NCBI GenBank assembly: GCA_028277395.1
Contig: JANQGJ010000070.1
Location: 1-64,000 of the forward strand
From: Bacteroidales bacterium
GTDB taxonomy: Bacteria > Bacteroidota > Bacteroidia > Bacteroidales > F082
DNA: 64,000 nt
Direction: 5' to 3'
Positions 55,609-64,000 of this stretch are shown here, in pieces; positions within the stretch are counted from its first letter, which is position 1; each line of letters starts with the position of its first letter. The translations under genes and the position numbers were made by a program. Below the pieces are notes generated by a model. The model saw only the letters and a program-made list of their open reading frames with translations. It did not search any database and was not told the origin of the DNA.

Positions 55609-58600
55609 CTATTTTATAACAAACTTTTTGCTTTGATGCGAAGATTTACCTTCAATAATAATTGTATAAATACCAGGATTTACATCAAGATCCAGTTGCA
55701 TTTCGTAGTTATTGCCCCGGATATTATCAATTTTTTCAAATACTACTTTCCCAACTGAATTGAATATTCTGATATTAGTTTCTTCATTGATGAAATCATC
55801 CAGGGAAATATTAAAACTTCCGTTGTTTGGATTAGGGTAGATTGAAATTTTCCCCTTATTGTTTATTTCACTTATATCAGTACAATAAAGTGTAAGCAGC
55901 ATTTCGTCTGTAGCTTCCTGACACATGTTGCCATTTGATGCAGAAACGGTAAGCGTTACTTCTTTAATTTCAATGTCAGATTCTCCCGGAGTATAAGTTG
56001 GTTGAACTGTAGTCGGGTCATCAAATACACCATCTCCGCTGGTAGTCCATAAAATACTTTCATAGTTGGATACAACAGCTTCGGAAAGTGTGTGAGTTAA
56101 CATTGGACATATATCTGCATCACTTCCGGCATTGGCAGTAGCAGCAGTAGCTATAGTTAACTCCAGCTGATCGGTTACTTCTCCACATGATTCTGATCCG
56201 GTAGCAGTGAATACCAGAGTTGTAATACCGTTTTCAATATCTGTTGGTCCCGGTGTGTAAACCGGATTTACAATACCAGAATCATCAAATGATCCGTCAC
56301 CAAGAGTTGTCCATTGATTAACCGTACTGTTCACAGTAGTAGCCTCTGTGATGTGGAATGCTTCACTACTACAAATACTACCATCTCCCCCAGCTGAAAT
56401 AACAGGCATACTACCAAATGATATCAGCACATTGTCTTCAACATTAATTGAGGGACCTTCACCGGTAAATGTTAGTTCAACCTGTCCGTTGTCAATATCT
56501 TCCTGCCCCGGGAAATATTCAGGAGTATTAATACTGGGATCGCTAAAACTTCCGGTTCCCGAGGTAGTCCATAATACATTTTCACAATTGGTGGCTATTC
56601 CTTCACAAATTATATTTTCATTTTCACAATATTCGGTATCAGCACCGGCATAAACTGAGGTAATGACAGGAGGTGGTAATACGATATAATCAACTTTTGC
56701 ACAATCTTCTCCAAGAGAATAACTTTCATTTTTGCTGTATTGCCATTTAAATAAGTGAGGGCCGGCAGAAACAGGGAAAGAAACCCTTTGCCATGGTTTT
56801 TCTCCGGAGAGGGTTAATTTTGGTACTCCATCAATATAGAACCTGAAGAAATCTAACTGTGCCTGTGAGCTAACCCTTACATAAAAAGAAATGCTGTCAT
56901 CAATAGAAGATTCATAAATTATTGACATCCAGGTTGATTGAGAATCATCAATATCACTTGATCTATTACAATAAGTTCCTTCAAATGGTTCTTCTTCTGA
57001 AATTTCCCAAACACTATTGCCACCTGTTTGCCACGGGTATTTAGTCATATCACCTGTTTCCCAGTCTTCGACAATTTCACCTGACTTCTTAACAAATGAT
57101 TTTTCAGCCGTGTATTCGCCTGATTCAGCTTTGTAATAAAACTCTATTATCGATCCAACCGGTGCCATCTCATCAACTGTGATAGTATAAAATGCACTTA
57201 GAACTCCTTCACTTTCAATATCACCGACAGGGGTCAAATTATTCTCAATATTAACAAAAGCACTTGTACATGTAAGCTCTCCAGAAGTATTATTTGCAGT
57301 ACCCGAACCAATATTGTAGGTTTCGATACTAACGGTAACAGTTTCTCCTGCATCAAGTTTTCCGTTTCCGTTTCCTCCTGCATCATCAAAAATGGTCATG
57401 CTTCCTATACTTAGCTCCGGTGCATGCCCTGCAATGAGCATTACTGACTGCCATGTTTCAATTCCATTTGTTGCATCAACATAAAACTTAACAATATGCA
57501 TATCTGGTATGTCATTTGCTACATTCCATGAAAATCCGCCTGGAGTTGAAGCAGTTGCTCCTGCACCAATACTACCATATTCATCAGTATTGTCGATGAT
57601 CTCAATATTCTCATCATCAGTACTTATCGTAACTTCTATATTGTCACCCGGCTCTATACCAATATTTTTAACTGTTAAGTCAACAGTGGTTAATTCCCCT
57701 GATGTCATTAAGCCTGTGGTGTTATTTATTGAAACTTCGTTGTAAATTACATATGGTCCTTCAGGAGGAATAACTTCAACATAACTTTCGTATCGGTAAT
57801 AATTTTGCTTTGTTACAGTTACAAGTATTTCATCCGGTGGATATTGTGGCGGAATTTCTATAGTTACCGGTGATCCGATACCTTCTGCCGTACCTATAAG
57901 TTCATTGTTAACAGAAAGTGCTATAAACGATCCATTATCAGCAGAAACGGCAAATTCTGTTTCTCCTGCAATGATTGCCTGATCGTGTGAAACAGTTAAA
58001 TGTTGTGGAACTTCTGAATAAACCACTGAAAAGGCATCCCCGTGATGATGAAATAAATGATATGTAACCTCCTTATCACTGCTATTGTATGGCCATGATG
58101 ATGATTTTAGAAAGTACTTTCCGGCAGCGTTACCAAAAGCCGGTAAAATTCCACGTGGTTCAGGGTTTGCACTGTTATCCGGTAAAAACTCCGGCCACAT
58201 ATTATCATACATTCCCCAAACGTATGTGTCATTCACAAATGAATAGGATACCTCTGATGCAGCTATTAATCCCAATGCACCGGCATTTACTCCATTGTGC
58301 CTATGTCTGTGGAATTTCTCAGCAAAGCATTCGGCAGGATCATTATACATGCCTGTTAAACAGTTAATTGAGAATATAAAGCTTAAATCGGTATTTGATA
58401 ATGAGTTTATATCGCTTTTGTTATAATCAGGTTCACCCCAACCATCTGTATTACCATGATCGCGATGCTGAAGAATAAATGCTCCGGCATTAAGTGCATC
58501 TGTAACATCATCGGAAGTGCCACCGGACCATCCTCCCAATACTGATGGTGATTCAGGTATATATCCCAAACCATCGGGACCAAAGAAATTCAATATAGTG

Positions 58601-59922
58601 CTTGTGTTTGTTGCAGATGACCACGGATCAATATCAGGGTTACCATCATAAACGGCATTGATTCTTACCGGATCTTTTCCATGAATATTTTTAAAGAATC
58701 CTCCGATTGTTTCTGAACATATCTGGAACCATCTTTCAGTTTGCCATCCCAATGCTGTAATCGGATGGTTGTAAAAATCAGGATTTACCGGAGGTGTACG
58801 TTCATAATTTAAAACTTTGGTAACAAATGTTTCCAGATGCTCTTCATAGGTTGCAGTCATTCTTGCAAAAATGATATCAGGCATTTGATCGCCGTCAACA
58901 TCAGCAAAAATATTATCAGAAACACAGTAATTGTCGTAAACCGGTGAAACGATTGTGTTACCAGTAGTTCCGTAATCAGCCATTAGTAATACTGCCGATG
59001 GAGGAATATCCCATGTGTTATATGCATTATCAATATAGCTTTCGATTGATGAAACGGTATTACCGCCAATTTCAGCAGTGGTAACAACAGTTGTTAAAAT
59101 TCCCTGACAATTTCTGAAATCTTTCAATGAATCTGCCCATGAAATAAAAACCGGATCATCAGGAACAATAATAACATATTCAAAACCTGTCTGGTCAGTT
59201 GACCGCATATTCCTGGTCGGTTTTCCAACACTTTCATAGTTAATAACAGCATCACTTAAAATTGGTTCCCACCAACGATTTCTAAAACGTTCATCACCGA
59301 ATTTTCCAGTGCCATCTACAAAGCTGATCTCAATTTCAATATCTTTATTGATCTGCAACTCTTTAGTTACAGGATTATACTGAAATGGACTTATGCTGAT
59401 CAGAACCATGTCCATGCCTCTTATCTTGAGAGGATCAGAAATCTGCAGAATATTGTTTGGATAGAATTCATCTGTAGAATAAATATCTTCATTTCTTTGA
59501 AAAACCAATGGAGACTTATCATTGTCTTTCGGGATGACCGGTGCTGGTGCAATTTCAATGTCAGAACGACTGGTCTTTTGCATATTTAATATTCTCGCTG
59601 TTACGTTTGCACCGTTCGGAACAGCAATGTATTTACTGAATACAGGCAGGTTTGGTGCACCTGCATCATTCTGTAAATAAACCCCTTCAATGGATACAGA
59701 TTGTTGAATCCTGCTATCAATTTCGACAGAACTTAATGTATAGTTACATACCGAAGTGTTAATAATCAGTCCTTTCTGATCCTGTTGTTTAACACTAACA
59801 CCCTGTTTCCCCCAGTTGTTTTTCAATATTACCCTATTGTTTTGCGCTACAATAGTAAAGAATCCGAAAACGAATATTGATAATAATACTGCTTTCGTTG
59901 CAATAATAATTTGATTTCTCAT
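55609..59922 (-). CDS. Gingipain-like C25 cysteine protease with T9SS type A sorting domain
   Basis: Secreted 1437-residue protease. Signal peptide, then a C25 propeptide (about 30-235), then the caspase-like catalytic domain (about 245-640) with His489 in HRDHGN and Cys521 in SINCLTG, a spacing of 32 residues, close to that between the gingipain R catalytic His and Cys. A VTVTKQNY-type Ig domain, CARDB-like beta-sandwiches, a MAM/lectin-like segment (about 960-1085) and three PKD-like units with WTTSGxGxF follow. The final ~75 residues (ISIYPNPNNGSFNISL to KKFVIK) form a T9SS type A sorting signal. Substrate specificity is not clear from sequence. It is transcribed alone with its own terminator. 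Confidence 0.88.
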   Translation of the reverse strand: MRNQIIIATKAVLLSIFVFGFFTIVAQNNRVILKNNWGKQGVSVKQQDQKGLIINTSVCNYTLSSVEIDSRIQQSVSIEGVYLQNDAGAPNLPVFSKYIAVPNGANVTARILNMQKTSRSDIEIAPAPVIPKDNDKSPLVFQRNEDIYSTDEFYPNNILQISDPLKIRGMDMVLISISPFQYNPVTKELQINKDIEIEISFVDGTGKFGDERFRNRWWEPILSDAVINYESVGKPTRNMRSTDQTGFEYVIIVPDDPVFISWADSLKDFRNCQGILTTVVTTAEIGGNTVSSIESYIDNAYNTWDIPPSAVLLMADYGTTGNTIVSPVYDNYCVSDNIFADVDGDQMPDIIFARMTATYEEHLETFVTKVLNYERTPPVNPDFYNHPITALGWQTERWFQICSETIGGFFKNIHGKDPVRINAVYDGNPDIDPWSSATNTSTILNFFGPDGLGYIPESPSVLGGWSGGTSDDVTDALNAGAFILQHRDHGNTDGWGEPDYNKSDINSLSNTDLSFIFSINCLTGMYNDPAECFAEKFHRHRHNGVNAGALGLIAASEVSYSFVNDTYVWGMYDNMWPEFLPDNSANPEPRGILPAFGNAAGKYFLKSSSWPYNSSDKEVTYHLFHHHGDAFSVVYSEVPQHLTVSHDQAIIAGETEFAVSADNGSFIALSVNNELIGTAEGIGSPVTIEIPPQYPPDEILVTVTKQNYYRYESYVEVIPPEGPYVIYNEVSINNTTGLMTSGELTTVDLTVKNIGIEPGDNIEVTISTDDENIEIIDNTDEYGSIGAGATASTPGGFSWNVANDIPDMHIVKFYVDATNGIETWQSVMLIAGHAPELSIGSMTIFDDAGGNGNGKLDAGETVTVSIETYNIGSGTANNTSGELTCTSAFVNIENNLTPVGDIESEGVLSAFYTITVDEMAPVGSIIEFYYKAESGEYTAEKSFVKKSGEIVEDWETGDMTKYPWQTGGNSVWEISEEEPFEGTYCNRSSDIDDSQSTWMSIIYESSIDDSISFYVRVSSQAQLDFFRFYIDGVPKLTLSGEKPWQRVSFPVSAGPHLFKWQYSKNESYSLGEDCAKVDYIVLPPPVITSVYAGADTEYCENENIICEGIATNCENVLWTTSGTGSFSDPSINTPEYFPGQEDIDNGQVELTFTGEGPSINVEDNVLISFGSMPVISAGGDGSICSSEAFHITEATTVNSTVNQWTTLGDGSFDDSGIVNPVYTPGPTDIENGITTLVFTATGSESCGEVTDQLELTIATAATANAGSDADICPMLTHTLSEAVVSNYESILWTTSGDGVFDDPTTVQPTYTPGESDIEIKEVTLTVSASNGNMCQEATDEMLLTLYCTDISEINNKGKISIYPNPNNGSFNISLDDFINEETNIRIFNSVGKVVFEKIDNIRGNNYEMQLDLDVNPGIYTIIIEGKSSHQSKKFVIK

Positions 59923-60323
59923 ATTGTAAATAGTTTATGGCATATGCGTATAACCTGTAAATCAGGCAATACTTATCAATTAAACCGATTTGAATTAAAT
60001 TGGCATTCTTCTCCCTTAAATTGTTACCAATTATAGGGTCAAACTTATGAATTATCTTTTGATTGGCAATGTTCTAACGAGATAAATTGCTGAATAATAG
60101 TTGTTAATTGACAATTTAGACCCGGTTTAAATTAGTTGTATTCAGAAACCAGATCATGTGATGAGATTTTAAACAAAACTATCCTGATGCTGAAATTGTT
60201 ATTTAATCAGTAGTTAATATATAAACCCTTTGTTATCGATAAATCCTGATAAACTTATTTTGATTAACGGTTTTTCAATAATTGTTCCAAAAAAATATTT
60301 TAAATTTAGCGGTTTTTAAAACA
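59923..60323. other. Divergent intergenic region
   Basis: About 400 bases between the protease gene and the acetyltransferase gene. A near -7 element (TAAATTTA, 60301-60308) lies 15 bases before the acetyltransferase ATG. No RNA gene, reading frame or strong inverted repeat was seen. Confidence 0.45.
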
Positions 60324-60869
60324 ATGGAAGAAATGCTTTCTAAAGATCAGATCAGATTACGAGCTACTGAACCTGATGATGTTGATTTTCTGGTTAATAT
60401 CGAGAATGACAGTGAATTATGGCAGTATAGTAATACATACAACCCATTTTCACGTTTTGATCTTGAGCAATATGTTTTGTTGGCTAATAAGGATATCTAC
60501 ACTGCACGACAGGTTCGTTTTATGGTTGATTTGATTGATGAAGATAATTATCAAATAATTGGGACTGTGGATGTATTTGATTTTGATGTTCATAATAAGA
60601 GAGCAGGTGTTGGTATTACCATTATAAAGAGTGAAAGACAAAAGGGATATGCAGGTACAGTTCTGGATATTCTGATTAGCTATATGTTCAATCATATAGG
60701 TGTTCATCAGTTATTCTGCAATATTGATTCGGAAAATGAGTCCAGTAAAAGACTATTTGAAAGTAAAGGATTTATTATGTCAGGTATTAAAAAGGACTGG
60801 AATTTCATTAATAATAAATGGAGTGATGAACTTTTATACCAACTTATAAATACAAACAATAATGTTTAA
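60324..60869 (+). CDS. GNAT family acetyltransferase (RimJ/RimL-like)
   Basis: N-acetyltransferase of the RimJ/RimL branch. From ATG at 60324: MEEMLSKDQIRLRATEPDDVDFL opens the fold, FDFDVHNKRAGVGITIIKSERQKGYAGTVLDILISYMF holds the acetyl-CoA V/I-x-x-x-x-x-x-G-x-A motif (QKGYAG), and CNIDSENESSKRLFESKGF the C-terminal part. A TTG at 60282 is a less likely start. The target (ribosomal N-terminus, amino acid or other small amine) is unknown. 24 bases upstream of mltG. Confidence 0.83.
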   Translation: MEEMLSKDQIRLRATEPDDVDFLVNIENDSELWQYSNTYNPFSRFDLEQYVLLANKDIYTARQVRFMVDLIDEDNYQIIGTVDVFDFDVHNKRAGVGITIIKSERQKGYAGTVLDILISYMFNHIGVHQLFCNIDSENESSKRLFESKGFIMSGIKKDWNFINNKWSDELLYQLINTNNNV

Positions 60870-60893
60870 TTTTAAATAAAACCATTCATTACC

Positions 60894-61976
60894 ATGTCGT
60901 ATTATCATTCAAAATATGGTGTTAACAGAAAGAGGAAGAAATCTTACAGAAAGTTTTTAATTACTTTTATTGTTACAATATTACTGTTTGGTTCAGTAGG
61001 CGGGTATTTGTTATATCAAATAATATATAAAAGCAATGTATGGACACCGGGAGGTAAAAATGTATCAATTTATATTCCCACAAATTCTAATTTTGATGAT
61101 GTACAGCAAATTCTTTATGAAAAAGGTTTAATAATTCACCGAAATAATTTTGTATGGTGGGCTAAGAAGAAAAACTATCCTGATCTTATAAAACCAGGAC
61201 ATTATATCATTCATAACAATATGAATAACGATGGTTTAATTAAGTTACTTAGATCAGGAAATCAGGTTCCCGTTAAAGTTATATTTAATAATATTCGTGA
61301 TATCTATCAGCTTGCCGGAAGGATAAGTAAACAAATTGAGGCAGATTCAGCATCACTGGTTAAGGAATTCATGAATGAAGAATTGCTTACAAAAATGGGA
61401 CTGACCGAGAAAACTATTTCAACCATATTCATCCCAAATACTTATGAATTCTACTGGAACACATCAGCGAAAGGTTTTGTAAACAGAATGTATGAAGAAT
61501 ATCTGGGATTTTGGAATACCAACCGCACAAATCGTGCTGCTGAACTTGGTATGACAATACCTGAAGTAATTATTCTTGCTTCAATTGTTGAAAAAGAAAC
61601 CAATAAAGTTGATGAAAAGCCATTGATTGCAGGTGTTTATATAAACAGACTTGAGAAAGGCTGGCGATTACAGGCTGATCCTACTTTAATTTATGCTTTG
61701 AATGATTATAGTATAAAGCGTGTATTAAATGTACATAAAGAGTTAGATTCGCCGTATAATACATACAAATTCGGCGGATTACCACCAGGACCCATATGCA
61801 TTCCGTCAATTTCTTCGATTGATGCTGTACTGATGAACAAAAATGACGGTTACCTATATTTTTGTGCCAAAGACGATATGTCGGGATATCATGTGTTTGC
61901 CAAAACAAATTCACAACATAACCGAAATGCTAAAAAATATCAGGCTGCAATGGATAAAATGAGGATATATAAATAA
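60894..61976 (+). CDS. mltG: Endolytic peptidoglycan transglycosylase MltG
   Basis: YceG-like inner membrane lytic transglycosylase that cuts nascent glycan strands and sets their length. One N-terminal transmembrane helix (FLITFIVTILLFGSVGGYLLY) anchors it. The LysM-like part is followed by the YceG domain with catalytic Glu in ASIVEKETNK, and GVYINRLEKGWRLQADPTLIYAL and YNTYKFGGLPPGPICIPS. 360 residues. Its stop overlaps the next start by one base (TAATG), so it is cotranscribed with the phosphohexomutase gene. Confidence 0.94.
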   Translation: MSYYHSKYGVNRKRKKSYRKFLITFIVTILLFGSVGGYLLYQIIYKSNVWTPGGKNVSIYIPTNSNFDDVQQILYEKGLIIHRNNFVWWAKKKNYPDLIKPGHYIIHNNMNNDGLIKLLRSGNQVPVKVIFNNIRDIYQLAGRISKQIEADSASLVKEFMNEELLTKMGLTEKTISTIFIPNTYEFYWNTSAKGFVNRMYEEYLGFWNTNRTNRAAELGMTIPEVIILASIVEKETNKVDEKPLIAGVYINRLEKGWRLQADPTLIYALNDYSIKRVLNVHKELDSPYNTYKFGGLPPGPICIPSISSIDAVLMNKNDGYLYFCAKDDMSGYHVFAKTNSQHNRNAKKYQAAMDKMRIYK

Positions 61977-63319
61977 TGAAAACATTTAAAGCATACGATA
62001 TCAGGGGATTATGGGGTAGTGAATTAAATACGGGAATTGTTTACAGAATCGGATATTTTATTCCTGAAGTGTTTAATATAAAAAGTGTTTTAATAGGACG
62101 CGACATACGATTGTCATCTGACGAATTATTTATGGCCCTGAGTGAGGGTTTAACTGATGCAGGAGTTGATGTTTACGATGCGGGTATGACAACAACACCA
62201 ATGATTTATTGGGGTACCGGAAAGTTCGAATTTGAATTTTCGATAATGATAACCGCATCACATAATACCGGCGGGTACAACGGACTTAAGTTTTCAGGTA
62301 AAGATGTTTTGCCTATAGGTTATGATGGCGGACTAGCTGATCTTGAAAAATTGGTTGAGAGTGATTTGGAACCTGTTAAAAAAGATAAAGGTAGAATATC
62401 ATCGTTTAACTACAGAAAAGAATATCTTAATTTTTTAAGGAATTATATACGGGATTACCAGGGACTTAGAATTTCATTTGATTGTTCAAATGGTATGTCT
62501 GCGTTGCTTGCCAAAGACTTATTCGGAGGTGATCCCATTTATATAAATGATCAGATGGACGGAACGTTTCCAGGACATGATCCTAACCCGTTGGAGCCTG
62601 AGAATCAGTTACAAATAAAACAGCTTGTTTTAAATAACAACAGTGATATCGGAGTTATTTTTGATGGTGATGCTGACAGGGTTATGTTTATAGATGAGAA
62701 AGGTGAATTTGTATCACCTGATCTTATAATTGCTTTACTGGGGCATTTCTTTTTTAAAGGCAGCAGTAATAATGAAGTTGTGGTACAGGATATTCGTTCT
62801 TCAAAATCAATAGGGGAATATTTGAATCAGTTTGGAGTTGATATTGATATCTGGAAAGTAGGAAGAGCTTTTGGAGCAACCAAACTTAAAGATGTAAACG
62901 GAATTTATGGGGGAGAACTTGCCGGACATTATTATTTCAGGGATTTTTATTATTCCGATTGTGCTTTTATGGCTGCCGGTATAGTACTGAGTGTTGTTGC
63001 TGATTTGAAAGCGCAGGGAATATCACTATCACAAATGATCAGGAAGATTTCACCATATGCGAATACAGGTGAAGTGAACTTTACAATTAATGAAAAACAG
63101 AAGGCAATGGAAGAGATCCTTGATTATTTCAGAGAAAGTGATCAGGAATTCACTTTGTTTGATTTTGATGGATACCGACTTGAGTTTGATGATTGGTGGT
63201 TTAATATCAGACCATCCAACACAGAACCCTATCTTAGATTTATTGCTGAAGCAGGAAGCCAAAAACAACTAAATGATAAAACAAAGATAATATACTCAAT
63301 ACTGGATAAATACTCCTGA
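61976..63319 (+). CDS. Phosphomannomutase/phosphoglucomutase
   Basis: Alpha-D-phosphohexomutase that interconverts hexose 1- and 6-phosphates. Active-site serine in MITASHNTGGYNGLKF, metal-binding DGDADRVMF, sugar-binding GGELAGHYYFRDFYYSDC and phosphate-binding RPSNTEPYLR are all present in order. At 447 residues it is standard for the ManB/AlgC group; which sugar is preferred cannot be told. Cotranscribed with mltG upstream. Confidence 0.92.
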   Translation: MKTFKAYDIRGLWGSELNTGIVYRIGYFIPEVFNIKSVLIGRDIRLSSDELFMALSEGLTDAGVDVYDAGMTTTPMIYWGTGKFEFEFSIMITASHNTGGYNGLKFSGKDVLPIGYDGGLADLEKLVESDLEPVKKDKGRISSFNYRKEYLNFLRNYIRDYQGLRISFDCSNGMSALLAKDLFGGDPIYINDQMDGTFPGHDPNPLEPENQLQIKQLVLNNNSDIGVIFDGDADRVMFIDEKGEFVSPDLIIALLGHFFFKGSSNNEVVVQDIRSSKSIGEYLNQFGVDIDIWKVGRAFGATKLKDVNGIYGGELAGHYYFRDFYYSDCAFMAAGIVLSVVADLKAQGISLSQMIRKISPYANTGEVNFTINEKQKAMEEILDYFRESDQEFTLFDFDGYRLEFDDWWFNIRPSNTEPYLRFIAEAGSQKQLNDKTKIIYSILDKYS

Positions 63320-63323
63320 CCTG

Positions 63324-64000
63324 ATGTACAACCGAATTAAATCTGTTTCCCTGATTTTAGTTTTAGTAAATATCATATTTGCTTCGGTATCGCATTCACA
63401 AACTATCGATAATTATCCTGATTCACTAAACAGGAAGAGGTTAAACACAGTGATCTACACAGGGGCAGGTTTATATGCAGCAACGTTAGGTGTATTGTAT
63501 TTTGGCTGGTATAAGGATTCTGAGATGACCACTTTCCATTGGCATGATGATAATGATGCCTGGTTACAGGTAGATAAAGTAGGACATGCTACAACCGCTT
63601 ATGTGATAAGTAATTATGGATACTGGTCGCTAAGATGGGCCGGGGTAGATAATAATAAGGCCGCCATCTATGGTGGTGTAATAGGGTGGTCAGCTCTAAC
63701 AGTTATTGAGATATTGGATTCATTTTCAGCTGAATGGGGTGCTTCTCCTGGTGATTTGCTGGCAAATACAGCAGGTGTCGCTATGTTTACAGGTCAGCAA
63801 TTGATTTGGAAAGAGCAAAGGATCAGGTTGAAATTCTCATATCATCCGACTGAATATGCACAATATCGACCTGATTTGCTGGGTGAGTCACGATTACAGC
63901 GTATGTTGAAAGATTATAATGGTCAAACATACTGGTTGTCGGGAAATATTCATTCATTTTTACCTGGGGGGTCAAAATTTCCGAAATGGATAAATGTTTC
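63324..64000 (+). CDS. DUF2279 membrane-associated protein (3' truncated by window)
   Basis: The reading frame starts at the ATG at 63324, 5 bases after the previous stop, and runs off the window edge. It opens with a signal-like MYNRIKSVSLILVLVNIIFASVSHS in pieces. Then come TGAGLYAATLGVLYFGWYK, DKVGHATTAYVISNYGYW and SFSAEWGASPGDLLANTAG, which match the DUF2279 (YfiM-like) pattern with conserved His and a WGaSpgD motif. A likely envelope protein of unknown role; about 225 codons are visible. Confidence 0.72.
   Translation, partial: MYNRIKSVSLILVLVNIIFASVSHSQTIDNYPDSLNRKRLNTVIYTGAGLYAATLGVLYFGWYKDSEMTTFHWHDDNDAWLQVDKVGHATTAYVISNYGYWSLRWAGVDNNKAAIYGGVIGWSALTVIEILDSFSAEWGASPGDLLANTAGVAMFTGQQLIWKEQRIRLKFSYHPTEYAQYRPDLLGESRLQRMLKDYNGQTYWLSGNIHSFLPGGSKFPKWINV

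Noticed and set aside
1-64000. tRNA, rRNA, transposase, phage or integrase genes
   Set aside because: None was seen by eye on either strand. A tRNA scan would be needed to exclude an unusual tRNA.

Overview
The window is about 64 kb of low-GC chromosome from a member of the Bacteroidota, most likely a free-living Bacteroidales/Marinilabiliales-type bacterium. Supporting signs are type IX secretion (T9SS) cargo proteins with both type A and type B C-terminal sorting domains, PorE-like and PorP/SprF-like proteins, SusC-style TonB receptors with an N-terminal carboxypeptidase-regulatory-like domain, DUF4136/DUF1573/LruC/YbbR lipoproteins and exported proteins, and upstream elements of the form TAnnTTTG (the Bacteroidota -7 box) instead of E. 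coli-type -10 boxes and Shine-Dalgarno sequences. No tRNA, rRNA, CRISPR array, transposase or phage gene was seen.

Layout. 1-1036: gene-free, with degenerate palindromic repeats and an orphan hairpin. 1037-9914: TolC-like efflux protein, AhpC peroxiredoxin, a class V aminotransferase, a lipoprotein, a PolB-like exonuclease, DnaB helicase and a DUF6263-like secreted protein. 9942-14406 (minus): a compact tyrosine/homogentisate catabolic operon (hmgA, hpd, fahA, flavin reductase-like). 14597-21840 (minus): an envelope block with a TonB receptor, a T9SS type A cargo, two beta-barrel proteins, a DUF4136 lipoprotein and a FadL-like porin. 22021-25727: a PyrD-like flavoprotein, then a GT9 glycosyltransferase, TsaC and a nitrilase-family hydrolase. 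25917-37602: a three-gene unit of a 2761-residue repeat protein with a type B sorting domain, a PorE-like OmpA protein and a PorP/SprF-like barrel. 37732-37834: a promoter placed directly against a terminator, a candidate small RNA. 37987-45203: RNase Z, ribosomal protein S1, YchF and ClpB. 45479-49613: a CoA-binding protein and a plus-strand cluster (type B cargo, DUF1573, YajC, YbbR, CoaE). 49681-55485: LruC lipoprotein, shikimate kinase, RlmD and ArgS. 55609-59922: a gingipain-like C25 protease with a type A sorting domain. 60324-64000: GNAT acetyltransferase, MltG, phosphomannomutase and a truncated DUF2279 protein.

Most genes are housekeeping. The most distinctive part is the 25.9-37.6 kb unit. 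The giant protein is built from eight ~254-residue units that alternate between two subtypes, so the real duplication unit is about 1525 bp. It is followed without a gap by a PorE-like anchor carrying an extra SPOR-like tail and by a PorP/SprF-like barrel, which suggests a dedicated secretion and attachment unit for one surface fibre. This fits the known SprB/SprF-type pairing and is not claimed as a wholly new system. The second point of interest is the orphan promoter-terminator pair at 37.7-37.8 kb. Function calls rest on motif recognition by eye; no database search was run.
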